A stretch of DNA of 43,215 nt from Chara braunii (Eukaryota; Streptophyta; Charophyceae; Charales; Characeae). The stretch's first letter is position 1; every line of letters begins with the position of its first letter. Of the stretch, positions 30,674 through 39,460 are shown in pieces. The stretch spans positions 2,655 to 45,869 of the forward strand of contig BFEA01000901.1 in NCBI GenBank assembly GCA_003427395.1, read 5' to 3'. The notes beneath the pieces are model-generated. The model was not told where the DNA came from, did not search any database, and saw only the letters and a program-made list of their open reading frames with translations. The position numbers were made by a program, and so were the translations under genes.

Positions 30674-31409
30674 GATCGTCGAGGGTACTGAGGAAGAAGG
30701 GGTTCGGATAGAAAAGGCGGATTTAAGCAAAGATAGGGAGTGCTTCAGCGTCCCCTTAGACCACCGCACGGAGAGGTATCTAGCCAGTCGCGAGAGGGGG
30801 TTAGAGCTAGAGAGAGGGGTTTTTCTTTGGGCTCGTTTCGCAGTAGGAACTTGGGAAGGGGACAGGTGGTCCCGGAACAGGCCCCAGAACGGGAAAAGAC
30901 CCAGGCGGACGGTGATCCGTGCGGAAGGAACTGTCTACTTAAGTAAGGAAGCCTGGGTCGAATACGTCACGCATTTGGTCCTAGGGTGGTACCGTGCGGA
31001 TCATTGGGAGGCACGGGCAGATCCGATTTTGAGGCAGATCTTTGAGGCTGAACCCCTTAGGCATTGCCCACCCGTCGAGGTGAGGGTGACCTGCGCGCGA
31101 GACGAAGAGTACCCCCGCGCCTCAGGGTGCGTCAGGGCCATATTCCCGTCTTTCGTTTTTCGAAGGGTGAGCGGGAAGGAGGAGCGGTACGACAGGGTCG
31201 TGCGGTCCATAGTGCGAGAAAAGGGGTGGTAGCTCTCTGTTAGGTCACTCCATTGGTACTACACCTATTGCGTGAATAACCCGGTGCCGTACGGGATCAA
31301 GGCTTGTAGGATTCGTGCCGGGATCTTTAGGGAGTCCACCCGGGACCGCGAGGGAGGAAGGGACTACGGATACCAAAGGGTCTTCAGGGTGCCACATAGG
31401 ATCTTCTAA
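30666..31409 (+). pseudogene. Accessory protein family B, copy B1
   Basis: ATG at 30,666 overlaps the end of A2 by 8 bases. Landmarks are GVFLWARFAVGTWEGD, then a strand-like part with TVYLSKEAWVEYVTHLVLG, a CARDEEYPRASGCVRAIFPS stretch, and after an in-frame TAG (31,230-31,232) the family's C-terminal motif HWYYTYCVNNPVPYGI. The frame ends with TAA at 31,407, one base before ATGA and four bases before the B2 ATG. The order (FxW motif, W-x-x-x-x-x-L motif, FP[SQ]F motif, Y-T-x-C-V motif) recurs in B2 and B3. Unknown function. Confidence 0.55.
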
Positions 31410-31413
31410 ATGA

Positions 31414-32099
31414 ATGGTGTTCCATGATAGAAAGCAGGGATGCTTCTTAGAGTCCCCATTAGAAGACCATGAGGCCCTGAGGCTGATCCCTAGCAACAGG
31501 GAGCTACCGGATTGGGAAAGGGTAGAAGAGGGGAGGTCCACGGTCAGTGGGGAATTTGTGTGGGTAGAGTCCAAAGAAGTAGAAGGCCAAGGTATTGGAC
31601 AAAGCCTTGAAGTAACCACGGTTATTTTCATAGCACCGAAAGCTTGGGAGAAGCTTGTAGTACCCCTAATTCTGCGACAAGGGGGTGGGCTGGAAAAATT
31701 ATTGCGAGAAGCGAGAGAGGTGAGAGGAGAATGGGTAAGTAGGGTTAGAGAGCGATTTGCATTCGTGTCCTTGGAAAGGGAAAGGTTCGCGAGGAAAGGA
31801 GAGCTCCCAAGGTCGAGATACCCCTTAACTCAAAGGGTTCCGTCTTACTTGTTCCCTAGGGCAAACGAGGAAAAGATAGTGCGTCTTCTAGAGAGGGGTA
31901 GGAGTTTGGGTCTTACCTTCTGGGCCCTGTGGATACTGTATACGCACTGCATCGATCAAGGTATTCCGCCGCGCAGGAGACTCTAGGGTATTTTTCGTAG
32001 ACTGGGTTCTCTAGAGAAGACCTACACTCTCTCTCCGGAAGATTATCGCAGATGGGTCTTTAGGGCGACGAGAGCCGATGGTGAAGTTCGTTCTCAGTG
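31414..32099 (+). pseudogene. Accessory protein family B, copy B2
   Basis: ATG at 31,414, in another frame from B1. Landmarks are GEFVWVESKEVEGQ, TTVIFIAPKAWEKLVVPLIL, VPSYLFPRANEEKIVRLLER and FWALWILYTHCIDQGIPPRR. An in-frame TAG (31,984-31,986) follows RRRL; beyond it, GIFRRLGSLEK matches the end of B3, running to a TGA at 32,097 and overlapping the B3 start by 22 bases. So a single nonsense codon separates it from a full-length relative of B3. No family recognised. Confidence 0.55.
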
Positions 32100-32806
32100 A
32101 AGAAGGGGTGGTAGAATCGATAGAGGCCGGTGACCCCGAGAAGATCTTGATTCCAGGAGACCCTCAGGTGACTCCTTATTGGATGAGCGTTGAGAAGGGG
32201 GGATTAATCAGAGAAGGGGCCTACATGTGGGTTCGAGCGCGAAGGCTGACTTGGAAGGAGGGTGTGGAGAGAGGAGACCCACCCGACCTCGGTCGCTTCC
32301 AAGAGATCCGGGCAACCATTTTTTTCGACGAAGAGAGGTGGACCGAAGTCTGGAGAGGTTTAGTGACCGGGCAGCTTACGCACTTAGAGTATCGAGAGTC
32401 TGCAAGGCTATTGGCAAACAACCTAGTGTTAACTGACTATGAGGAAGGGACTTTCGAGTCGTGGTCGCTAGTATCCTTCGCCGAGCCCGGGGAGGTCCCC
32501 CGCGCTTCCCGGGTCCTTCACGCTAACCTGCCCCAATTCGTGGCCAGTTCTTTCCTAAGAGACCCGGAGGAAAGGGTAGTAACGGTGCTTAGAGCGGCTC
32601 GAGAATCCAGGGAGCGGGCTAGGGGTTTGTTCTGGCTTTATACCCGGTGCGTGGACGTGGGGGTTCCCCCAAGGAGTGAGCTATCCGTCATATTCAGAAG
32701 ATTGAGGGAATTTGAGGGACTCAGATCCCTCGTCGCGGACGTTCCGTATGCCCGCCTCTTCGGAGAAGAACAGGTGGGTAACCGGAGGGGTTTCGAGGGC
32801 CGATGA
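32078..32806 (+). CDS. Accessory protein family B, copy B3 (242 aa, intact)
   Basis: The only uninterrupted member, so the best reference for the family. Order: MVKFVLSEEG start; GAYMWVRARRLTWKE (about residue 47); a strand-helix part with ATIFFDEERWTEVWRGLVTG (about 84-103); VPRASRVLHANLPQFVASSF (about 141-160); ERVVTVLRAARESRERARGL; FWLYTRCVDVGVPPRSELSV (about 191-210); then IFRRLREFEGL. Soluble, mixed alpha/beta in appearance; no catalytic motif I can name. The stop overlaps the next ATG as ATGA (32,803-32,806). Confidence 0.65.
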   Translation: MVKFVLSEEGVVESIEAGDPEKILIPGDPQVTPYWMSVEKGGLIREGAYMWVRARRLTWKEGVERGDPPDLGRFQEIRATIFFDEERWTEVWRGLVTGQLTHLEYRESARLLANNLVLTDYEEGTFESWSLVSFAEPGEVPRASRVLHANLPQFVASSFLRDPEERVVTVLRAARESRERARGLFWLYTRCVDVGVPPRSELSVIFRRLREFEGLRSLVADVPYARLFGEEQVGNRRGFEGR

Positions 32807-33642
32807 TAAGGAGGATCCCGAGAACTCTCTGGGCGTCCATAGAGCCCGTAAAAGATATCGCGGAGGTTATTAGTGTCACCCTACCTAGGGCTCGGTTGAC
32901 AGAACCAACAAAGACTCTCCTGCGAGAAGAAGGGGAGGTCCGACGCGGTAAGGCGTTATTACGATTTGTGGTGAGTCGCTAGGGGGAGGTTGTAGTGGGA
33001 GAGGCCCGAATATTCCTCTCCAAGGAAGGGCTTGTTGAGATAGAGCGTAGCTTACGGGGTGGGCAGGACCCTCTCTAGGACGCTCGAGCTGTGAGAGGCC
33101 GGTTAGGGGAGTTAGTGGAGGGGTTGATACCTCATGCAGGGTGCGGCGAGGAATATCTAGTGACCTACTGGGGTTGGGAATAAATACCGCGGTTCATCTC
33201 CAGCGAGCCGATGGAGGTCCCCCGTTTCATTTTTGAGCGGGTTTACCCCTCTGAGGCTGTTAAGAGGGCGGTAGGAAGAAGGGTTTCCATCCTAAGTCAG
33301 TTCAGGTTCACGGGATCAGACATACACACCTTGTTAACTTGGTGTTTTCGGGATCCCTATAGAGGCGATTGGTCGACTCTAGAGGACCTGGGTTACGCAT
33401 TTGAGGGGTGGGGTCGACACGCGAGGGAATCTAAGATATCGTGGAGGTACTTAGGTAAGATCTGCGAGGGAGAGCTAGTGGGGTTGTACCCCTCAGACTT
33501 GATCCAGATAGCAATTGCGTGTCGTCGACGGAGGTTAGGGGATGACCGAGCCGAACCTTGGGGAGCTTGTCGGGTTGGAAAGAGTGAGGGAAGAAGTTCA
33601 CAGGATCCTTGCTCTGTGCTGGGAAGAAGAGAGGAGGGCTAG
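32803..33642 (+). pseudogene. Accessory protein family B, copy B4, with three stops
   Basis: ATG at 32,803 inside ATGA with the B3 stop. The frame is broken by TAG (32,980), TAG (33,076) and TAA (33,181), but family landmarks persist: GKALLRFVVSR, GEARIFLSKEGLVEI, VPRFIFERVYPSEAVKRAVG and DIHTLLTWCFRDPYRGDWST in place of the YTxCV motif. The last 140 codons (33,211-33,642) are open. This is the most diverged family member; its true 3' end is uncertain because the next frame starts at 33,542. Confidence 0.45.
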
Positions 33643-33730
33643 GCCCGGGTCCTTAGCCAGGATCAAGCTGCTTGAAACGGCCACGATCACTATCCTCGAC
33701 GAGGTCACGATAGACCTTCTCTCGCGGTGA
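33542..33730 (+). CDS. Accessory ORF C, 62-aa helical protein
   Basis: ATG at 33,542 within the end of B4, in another frame, TGA at 33,728. It is rich in Glu/Leu/Arg with helix-like spacing (LGELVGLERVREEVHRILAL, then ETATITILDEVTIDLLSR). Could be an independent small protein or the frameshifted C-terminus of B4. The next ATG follows four bases after the stop. Function unknown. Confidence 0.4.
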   Translation: MTEPNLGELVGLERVREEVHRILALCWEEERRARPGSLARIKLLETATITILDEVTIDLLSR

Positions 33731-33734
33731 GGGG

Positions 33735-34140
33735 ATGAGAGCCACGTTCGTCTCCAATAGGATTCGTTGGGAGTTAGAGACCTACAAGGACGGAAGCGAG
33801 GTTAGGGTCGAAGGGGGTGCAGAGTTTAACCCAGCATTGGAGGAGTTGGACCATGCTGGCTGCCTTTTCAGTCCACATTAGAAACGCGAGTGGCTTGAGA
33901 TTCTCTAGGGCTTGGAGGGAGCCTTTGCTTGAAGTAGAGAGAAAATTCGAGGACGACTCTAGGTATCTAGGAACGCCGCTGAGATCCAGGACACACCTTG
34001 TGGAGACCCGATTTTGGGATAGAATGGGAGAATACGAGGAGGCTTTGCGCCAAACTCCGAGAGAGGACAGAGAGGTCGGCCGTGCTAGGTGTGAGGGTTC
34101 ACTGGTCGAGGCCGCCGCGAGGTTGGCAGGCGTGAGGTGA
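33735..34140 (+). pseudogene. Accessory ORF E, frameshifted, unknown
   Basis: ATG at 33,735 (MRATFVSNRIRWELETYKDG), open to 33,881. The coding character moves to the +1 frame near 33,850-33,870 and continues (SVHIRNASGLRFSRAWREPL, then EVERKFEDDSRYLG, then GSLVEAAARLAGVR) to TGA at 34,138. One single-base change would join them. No family recognised. The 'FSRAW' and 'SVHIRNA' parts show weak resemblance in style to family B but no confident alignment. Confidence 0.4.
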
Positions 34141-34147
34141 GGTTCCT

Positions 34148-34925
34148 ATGATTAGATACGAAAGGGGAGACCCCTACGGTACCTTGGATAGGGTTTTGAC
34201 GTGGGGAGGGGAATATGGAGTGACCCTCCCGAAAGTTAGAGGGGAAGGAGAGGTAACTACTGAGTTCTTCAAAATTCACGAGCAGGAAACGGTGGTCCGG
34301 TTCTCAGTAGTGTCCGAGGGGAACTGTTGCACGAGAAAGGCATAATTTTTTTTGTCTCCTGACGCTCGGCTAATCTTCGCCACCGAATTAGCGGAAGGGA
34401 AAAATCCTCTAGGCATCAATGAAAGAGCTCTAGAGCGAGTGAAGAGATTGAGGAGAGTTGGCACCGGGGACCCCGTGATTGATAAGGTTGAGTACCGAGG
34501 GAGGTCGGAGGTTCCAAGGGCTGGGTGAACAAGGAGGCCACGAGCTAATCACCCAGTGCTGGGAGTCGAGAGAAGACACCGACTTCGAGTGGTGGGCCCG
34601 CGTTGGGGAATTCAGCAAGCCCCTGTTCTCCAGGAAGGCAGGTGATGTGGACAGGGATCTGATTAGAAGGTGTGCGCAAGAAAGAATTAGGGGTATATCG
34701 GACCTTGCGATAACGAATCTTGCTTTGGCCGCTAGCGAGGAGAAAAAGTTGAGGGATTCTTGGTGGACAGTGACCAGCGAGGAGTCGGAAGGAGAAAGTG
34801 CTGACGAGGGTTCTCGTGAGGAAAAGGGGGGATCGGAGAGGAAGGAGAACTCAGGAGGTGACAGGGACAGTAGTGAGGGCGACGAGCCGGGCAGTGACGC
34901 AGAAGATAGTGAAGAAAGCAACTAG
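34148..34925 (+). pseudogene. Accessory ORF D with acidic C-terminal tail
   Basis: ATG at 34,148 (MIRYERGDPYGTLDRVLTWG). A TAA at 34,343 interrupts it, then the same frame continues (FFLSPDARLIFATELAEGKN, NERALERVKRLRRVGTGDP) until about 34,520. There a frame change leads to the open part ending at 34,925 (HELITQCWESREDTDFEWWA, then DLAITNLALAASEEKK). The last ~50 residues are almost entirely Ser/Glu/Asp/Gly. An acidic tail directly before Gag is notable. The stop lies 19 bases before the Gag ATG. Function unknown. Confidence 0.45.
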
Positions 34926-34944
34926 AAATTGCCAACAAGGGTGC

Positions 34945-36543
34945 ATGGAGAGTGAAGTGGGAGCCGGTCTCCCTAGTCCGCCGGAAACCACAGAAAGAAG
35001 GGGGATAGTGAAGAGCCCCGAGTTGGGGGCCAGTCTAAGTAGGGTAGTGGAAGAAATGACAGAGGGGGCAGAGGCACTAAATAGGGCCGAGGGGTGTCCG
35101 GATATGGCTCCAGGGGGAAGGCAAGCAGCGGAGGGAGAAAGGGCTGGCACGGAAATGCAAGTGCACAGGGATGTGGGGCCGCGGGTGCCGGTAAACGAAG
35201 GGGTAGCCGAAGCCGCGAGGGGCGTTCCGGTGGAGTCCCAGTGGGCTGACCTAATGGATGCGGAAGCAAGATTAGAGGAAACACATAAATTTTCTAGAGA
35301 TAGACAGGGGTATCGACCACTCAGGGGAGAGGAAGAGGTGTGTCGGGACAGGAGAGGCTTGCTAGAGGGGGGGTCAGTCGAGGCCGACAGCCGACCGCGA
35401 AGATGGGCCGATAGGATTCCGGAGGGCGTCGCCGGTGAAAGACAGGCCTTAGTGGGACAAAGAACTGACGCAGAAAGGCGAGTGCCTGCGCGGGAAGGGA
35501 TGATCGAGGGCTCGAGGGGCCTTCCTATAGAATCTCGGTGGGGGGATTCGCCGGACGTAAGAATGAGAGAAACCCTGGAATTTCCAAGAGATAGTGGGAG
35601 GTACCGACCACTCCTGAGAGAAGAGGAAGGGGGACCAAGTAGAAGGGGTCTTAAAGACGAGAGGCCGGCGGAGGCGGGTAGTAGGCCACGTAGATGGGCC
35701 GTGAGAGAAGCGGATGCTGCATCGGCGCCTGGCGAGATAATGGGCAGGAGTCAAGGGATGATGGCCCGGAGAGGCTTTAGAGGTCAGGACCATGCTTGGT
35801 GGGAAGCAGACTGGCCGGATGAGCGGGGCCGCTACGGAGAGAACCCCTGGGAGCCATCAAGACCTCGAGGCCGGGTGGAGGAGCCCGATCCCTCGTGGTA
35901 CAAGCCATACGATCCGGCAATCGATGGGTCAATGAAAGGTCCCTATTTTCGCCGATATGACAACCGACGGGTGCCCTATTACGACGTCAACCTGGGTCTA
36001 GAGGCGCTTTTCTTCGATGGACGAGATGTGACCGGGTTCGTGGAGAAATGGGAAAGTTACGCTTACCGCAAGAGATTTTCCGAGAGGGAGTGGATCGACT
36101 ATTTCATCCAGCACTCGGACCCCGAGTTAGACACCGCGATCCGAGCTATCTACCCTTCAAACGGACGGTGGAGGACCTTCAGGGCAGGCCTATTGCAGAC
36201 TTTCGCCTGTGATGACCTGATCCCAACCGTGGAGGGCTTGAGACGCATTACAAGAGGGGAAAGGGAGAGCTTGGTAGCCTTTACCCGTAGGTTCAAGCGT
36301 CTGTCCCAAGCACTAGTGGATAGGGGTATGTTGTCCGAAGTAGATAGGTGCGTGATGTTCATGTTGCACCTGCCCGAGGAAAAGAGGAAAGAGGTCCTTG
36401 AGAAGGCCTCTAGAGATTCTGCCAATTTTGAGAGAGTCGCTGAGGTGGTTTTCACTGGGGGAGGGGTAGATGAAAGAGACCTTGGACATGGCTCTCCGCA
36501 ACATGCGAGGGACACAGAACGATGGTCCAAGGGGGAGCGATAG
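34945..36543 (+). CDS. gag: Gag polyprotein (MA/CA part)
   Basis: I take the ATG at 34,945 (MESEVGAGLPSPPETTERRG) because it follows the ORF D stop closely; an in-frame ATG at 34,798 would overlap ORF D. The N-terminal half is disordered and contains a tandem duplication (35,182-35,478 and 35,479-35,700). The C-terminal half is a Ty3-type capsid domain: NLGLEALFFDGRDVTGFVEK, WESYAYRKRF, GLLQTFACDDLIPTVEGLRR, ESLVAFTRRFKRLSQALVDR and VMFMLHLPEEKRKEVLEKA. Near 36,450-36,470 coding moves to the +1 frame, where the zinc knuckle lies; the original frame runs on without meaning to 36,543. Confidence 0.85.
   Translation: MESEVGAGLPSPPETTERRGIVKSPELGASLSRVVEEMTEGAEALNRAEGCPDMAPGGRQAAEGERAGTEMQVHRDVGPRVPVNEGVAEAARGVPVESQWADLMDAEARLEETHKFSRDRQGYRPLRGEEEVCRDRRGLLEGGSVEADSRPRRWADRIPEGVAGERQALVGQRTDAERRVPAREGMIEGSRGLPIESRWGDSPDVRMRETLEFPRDSGRYRPLLREEEGGPSRRGLKDERPAEAGSRPRRWAVREADAASAPGEIMGRSQGMMARRGFRGQDHAWWEADWPDERGRYGENPWEPSRPRGRVEEPDPSWYKPYDPAIDGSMKGPYFRRYDNRRVPYYDVNLGLEALFFDGRDVTGFVEKWESYAYRKRFSEREWIDYFIQHSDPELDTAIRAIYPSNGRWRTFRAGLLQTFACDDLIPTVEGLRRITRGERESLVAFTRRFKRLSQALVDRGMLSEVDRCVMFMLHLPEEKRKEVLEKASRDSANFERVAEVVFTGGGVDERDLGHGSPQHARDTERWSKGER
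35182..35705 (+). repeat. In-frame tandem duplication within gag
   Basis: Two units of about 297 bp and 225 bp. Shared order: RVP, EG, then RG[VL]P[VI]ES[QR]W, a 'F-RD--GYRPL' block, EEE, RRGL, then SRPRRWA. Both stay in the Gag frame, so the duplication was tolerated in a translated protein. Confidence 0.8.
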
Positions 36544-38269
36544 ACCGCCACCTGGTCCTCCTGTTCCCCGGTGGGGAGAACGGCCTACCGGGTGGAGGAA
36601 CGAGTCGAGTGGCCAGGGAGGTTGGAGGAACGACCGGGAGATAGGGGGGAGTCGTGGTTCCGATTGGGGGAGATCCCATTGGAAGGATGCTAGGGATGGG
36701 AGATGGGGAGACACCCCTCAAGCAAGGGCCCCTGGGCCGCGACCGGAGGTTAGGGTGCCACCACCACCAGCACCACCACCATCGGCTCCGCCTGCGCCTA
36801 TAGCGGCAGCCACACAGGGGGGTCCGCACCCCAACAATCCCCAAGCTCGGACCGGGTGTGTCTACTGCAATGAAGAAAGTCACATCAAGCGGGACTGCCC
36901 TTATCTCACGGAGGCTTTAAGATTGAGAGTGGTCAAGCTAAATGAGAATAAGTGGGTTGTGTAGAGAGATAGCGGAGAGGCGGTCTCCTTTTACCCATCA
37001 ATGAAGGTGAACGTGGACAAGAGGATGACCCTTCAGAAGGCTAGACTGGGAAAGAAACCGGAAGTCGGAAACTCCTCCAACACTGTTCACATCCAAATGG
37101 TGGAGCCACCGGGAGGGTTGTCCATTAGGGAATCCTAAGTATCAAGCATCAAGTTCATAGATACCCAGCTCGAGGAAGAGAGGCCCTGCCTAAGGGTGAG
37201 GACGCAGGTCGGGGCCGAGACATCCGAGAACCAAGCAAGCGTGACGGAAAGTACGGAAGTAAAAAGCGGCGACAATGACCAGCCAATGACCGATGCGAAA
37301 GCGGTGGAGGAAAAGAAGGAAGAGCCCACCTCGCCAAAATCGCCTAAGAAAAGGCGGTCCAAAAAGTCCGAAATGAAGTGCATTCTGTACGAAATAGACA
37401 CGGTGGCGCCTCTTAGGAGAACTCTAATGCAGCCCATGCAGTGCACACTTTTGAAATATCTAGCCGTGAGCAAAAGTGTCAAGGAGGAGCTCCTAAGCAT
37501 CACTAGGAAGGTTAGAGTCCTGATCGTTGGGGGACCCACGGTGCCAGTGGAAGGCCCAGCCAAGGAAGAAGTGCAGGCTTCCTGCATTACCCTGGAGGAA
37601 CTACCTGCCAACTTCTTCTCGGGAGAAGAGGCCAAGAAGTTCTATATGCTAGGTAGCGGCTATCTCCAGGCGGTAGTAAGTGGGAGAAAGATGAAGGCTC
37701 TAGTTGACAATGGGTCCGAGTCTACGGTATGCAGGGACTCCATCGCGCGAGAGCTGGGCTTGGAGATAAATTGAGGGGTGTCGATGTCAATGGTAGTGGC
37801 CGATAAGAAGCTGCAACCGGTTGAAGGGGTGTGTCATAGCCCCGTGATTGAGGTCGCTGGGGTAGAGGCCACGGTTCCGATTTTTTCGGTAAAAGAATGC
37901 TCCTCTGAATTGATCCTCGGGAGGACCTGGCTGAGCGCGGTACACGCGACCACGGTCGATTTGCCGGATGGAAGTCAAACCCTCTCGATCCAAAGTCCTG
38001 ATGGAATCCGAGTGGTCCTAAAGACCGTAGACGTGCAAGATGAACGTAACCGGACCAGCCTTACTAGGCGCAAGGGGAGCCAGTCGAGGGTGTGCCGAGT
38101 CCGTCTAGAGGAAGTGCCCTTGACGGATAGGGGACCCAAGGGGGACCAATTGGGGATCGGGGATGTGGGGGATAGGATTGTAATTAACGGTGTGGGGTAT
38201 GAGAATGAGGACGAGGATGAGGAGTTCGGGGGGTGCATGAGTTTGTCTTTTTTGGAGGGATCCCCCTAG
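36470..38269 (+). pseudogene. Gag nucleocapsid, linker and aspartic protease
   Basis: One frame, +1 to gag, carrying a Gly/Arg/Trp and Pro-rich nucleocapsid; a CCHC zinc knuckle (CVYCNEESHIKRDC, 36,857-36,898, CX2CX4HX4C); a linker with an acidic/basic part (KKRRSKKSEMK); and a retropepsin-like domain with KALVDNGSEST (catalytic Asp at 37,706-37,708) and ELILGRTWLSAV. Stops at 36,962 (TAG), 37,136 (TAA) and 37,772 (TGA, where Trp is likely) break it. DNG replaces the usual D[ST]G. The frame ends at 38,267, just after a slippery T run, and overlaps the RT frame. Confidence 0.8.
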
Positions 38270-39460
38270 CCGGCGGAGTTAAGAAGCACAAAACCGTGGC
38301 GGAAAAAGTAAGACCCGCTGCGGTCAGTCGGGATAGAACGGGGGAGGCTACAATATCGGAAAAGGAGATCGCTGACATCATTAGGAGAAGGAAAGAGACC
38401 GAAGGGCAGAGGATAACGGCTGATAGGTTGGCCAAGATGGATATAGGGGATGAGAATCTCACGGAGGAGGAGAAAGAGTTCATAGCCATGACCTTAAGAG
38501 GCTGCGATAAAGCCATTGCCTTTGATGACTCGGAGAGGGGGAGAATCGACCCAAGGTATGCTAAGCCTGCTCGAATCCACATGGTCCCGCACATGCCTTG
38601 GAAGGATAGGCCTCAATGGAAGTACGCTCAAAAAGAGAAAGAAGAGATAGTGACCTTCATCAAGGAGAAGATCAGGACATTCGTCGCGGAACCTTGCGAG
38701 AGTGCCTACTCCAATAAGTGGTTGTTTCTAAGGAAGGCGAGTAGCAACCAACTAAGATGGATCCAAAACCTCCAGAGGACCAATGCGGTCACCATAAGAG
38801 ACGTGGGGTCTATACCCGAGGCCGACTTGCTAGCGGAAGGATCGGCGGGTCGCTCAATATACTCTATCTGCGACCTCTTCTCGGGGTATGACGAAATTCC
38901 CTTAGATTACCGAGACAGGCATATGACCACCATGCATACACCCTTAGGGCTGGTTCAAATGATGGTAGTTCCGAAGGGTTGGACGAATGGGGTGGCCGTG
39001 TTCCAAAGGGCCATGATCGCGGTCCTTAAGGAGTTCATACCGGAGAAGGTAGAGGTCTTCCTGAATGACTTCCCGATAAAAGGCCCGGTCGAGCAGGATA
39101 AGACCGAGGTTTTCCCGGGGGTTACAAAGTTTGCGGCCGACCACATGAAAGATGTCAGGGATATCCTTGAGAAACTGGACGATGCCAACCTCATAGTAAG
39201 TGGGACTAAGAGTCGTTGGGGCGTATCCTCCATCAAGATATTAGGGTTCATTTGCGATAAGAAGGGGCGGAGGCCCGATCCTGAAAAAATTGGTAAAGTT
39301 GATGACTTGGCCTTCGCCTCTCAAATCCATGACGGAGGTCCGACAGTTTCTAGGGGTTGTGGGCTACTGGAGAACCTTCATAAAGGCCTATGGAGAGAAA
39401 GCAGAACCCCTTAGAAGACTCTTCAGGAAATCGGAAGGATGGGTTTGGAAGCCTTGAAGG
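38233..39460 (+). pseudogene. pol: Reverse transcriptase domain
   Basis: Order: pre-RT segment (FDDSERGRIDPRYAKPARIH, VPHMPW); QLRWIQNLQRTNAVTIRDVG; SIYSICDLFSGYDEIPLDYR with the first catalytic Asp; TPLGLVQMMVVPKGWTNGVA; FLNDFPIKGP at the xxDD site; KILGFICDKKGRRPDPEKIG; then after a frame change the connection (MTEVRQFLGVVGYWRTFIKA, 39,329 on). At 39,064-39,066 the first Asp of the xDD pair reads Asn, expected to abolish polymerisation. A second frame change near 39,430-39,460 restores the frame used by RNase H. The real start is probably upstream of the ATG at 38,233, through a -1 shift from the protease frame. Confidence 0.9.
38248..38254 (+). promoter_or_regulatory. Candidate -1 frameshift site between protease and RT
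   Basis: T_TTT_TTG in the protease frame, with the protease-frame stop TAG at 38,267-38,269. Slipping back by one enters the RT frame (FFGGIPLAGGVKK) without loss. U_UUU_UUN heptamers are known slippery sites. I see no strong downstream stem by eye, and a chance indel is the alternative. Confidence 0.4.

Noticed and set aside
28806-34925. Bacterial operon or contamination as source of the overlapping ORFs
   Set aside because: The ORFs sit between a PBS and gag of an LTR element on the same strand, lack ribosome-binding sites, and share its base composition and decay.
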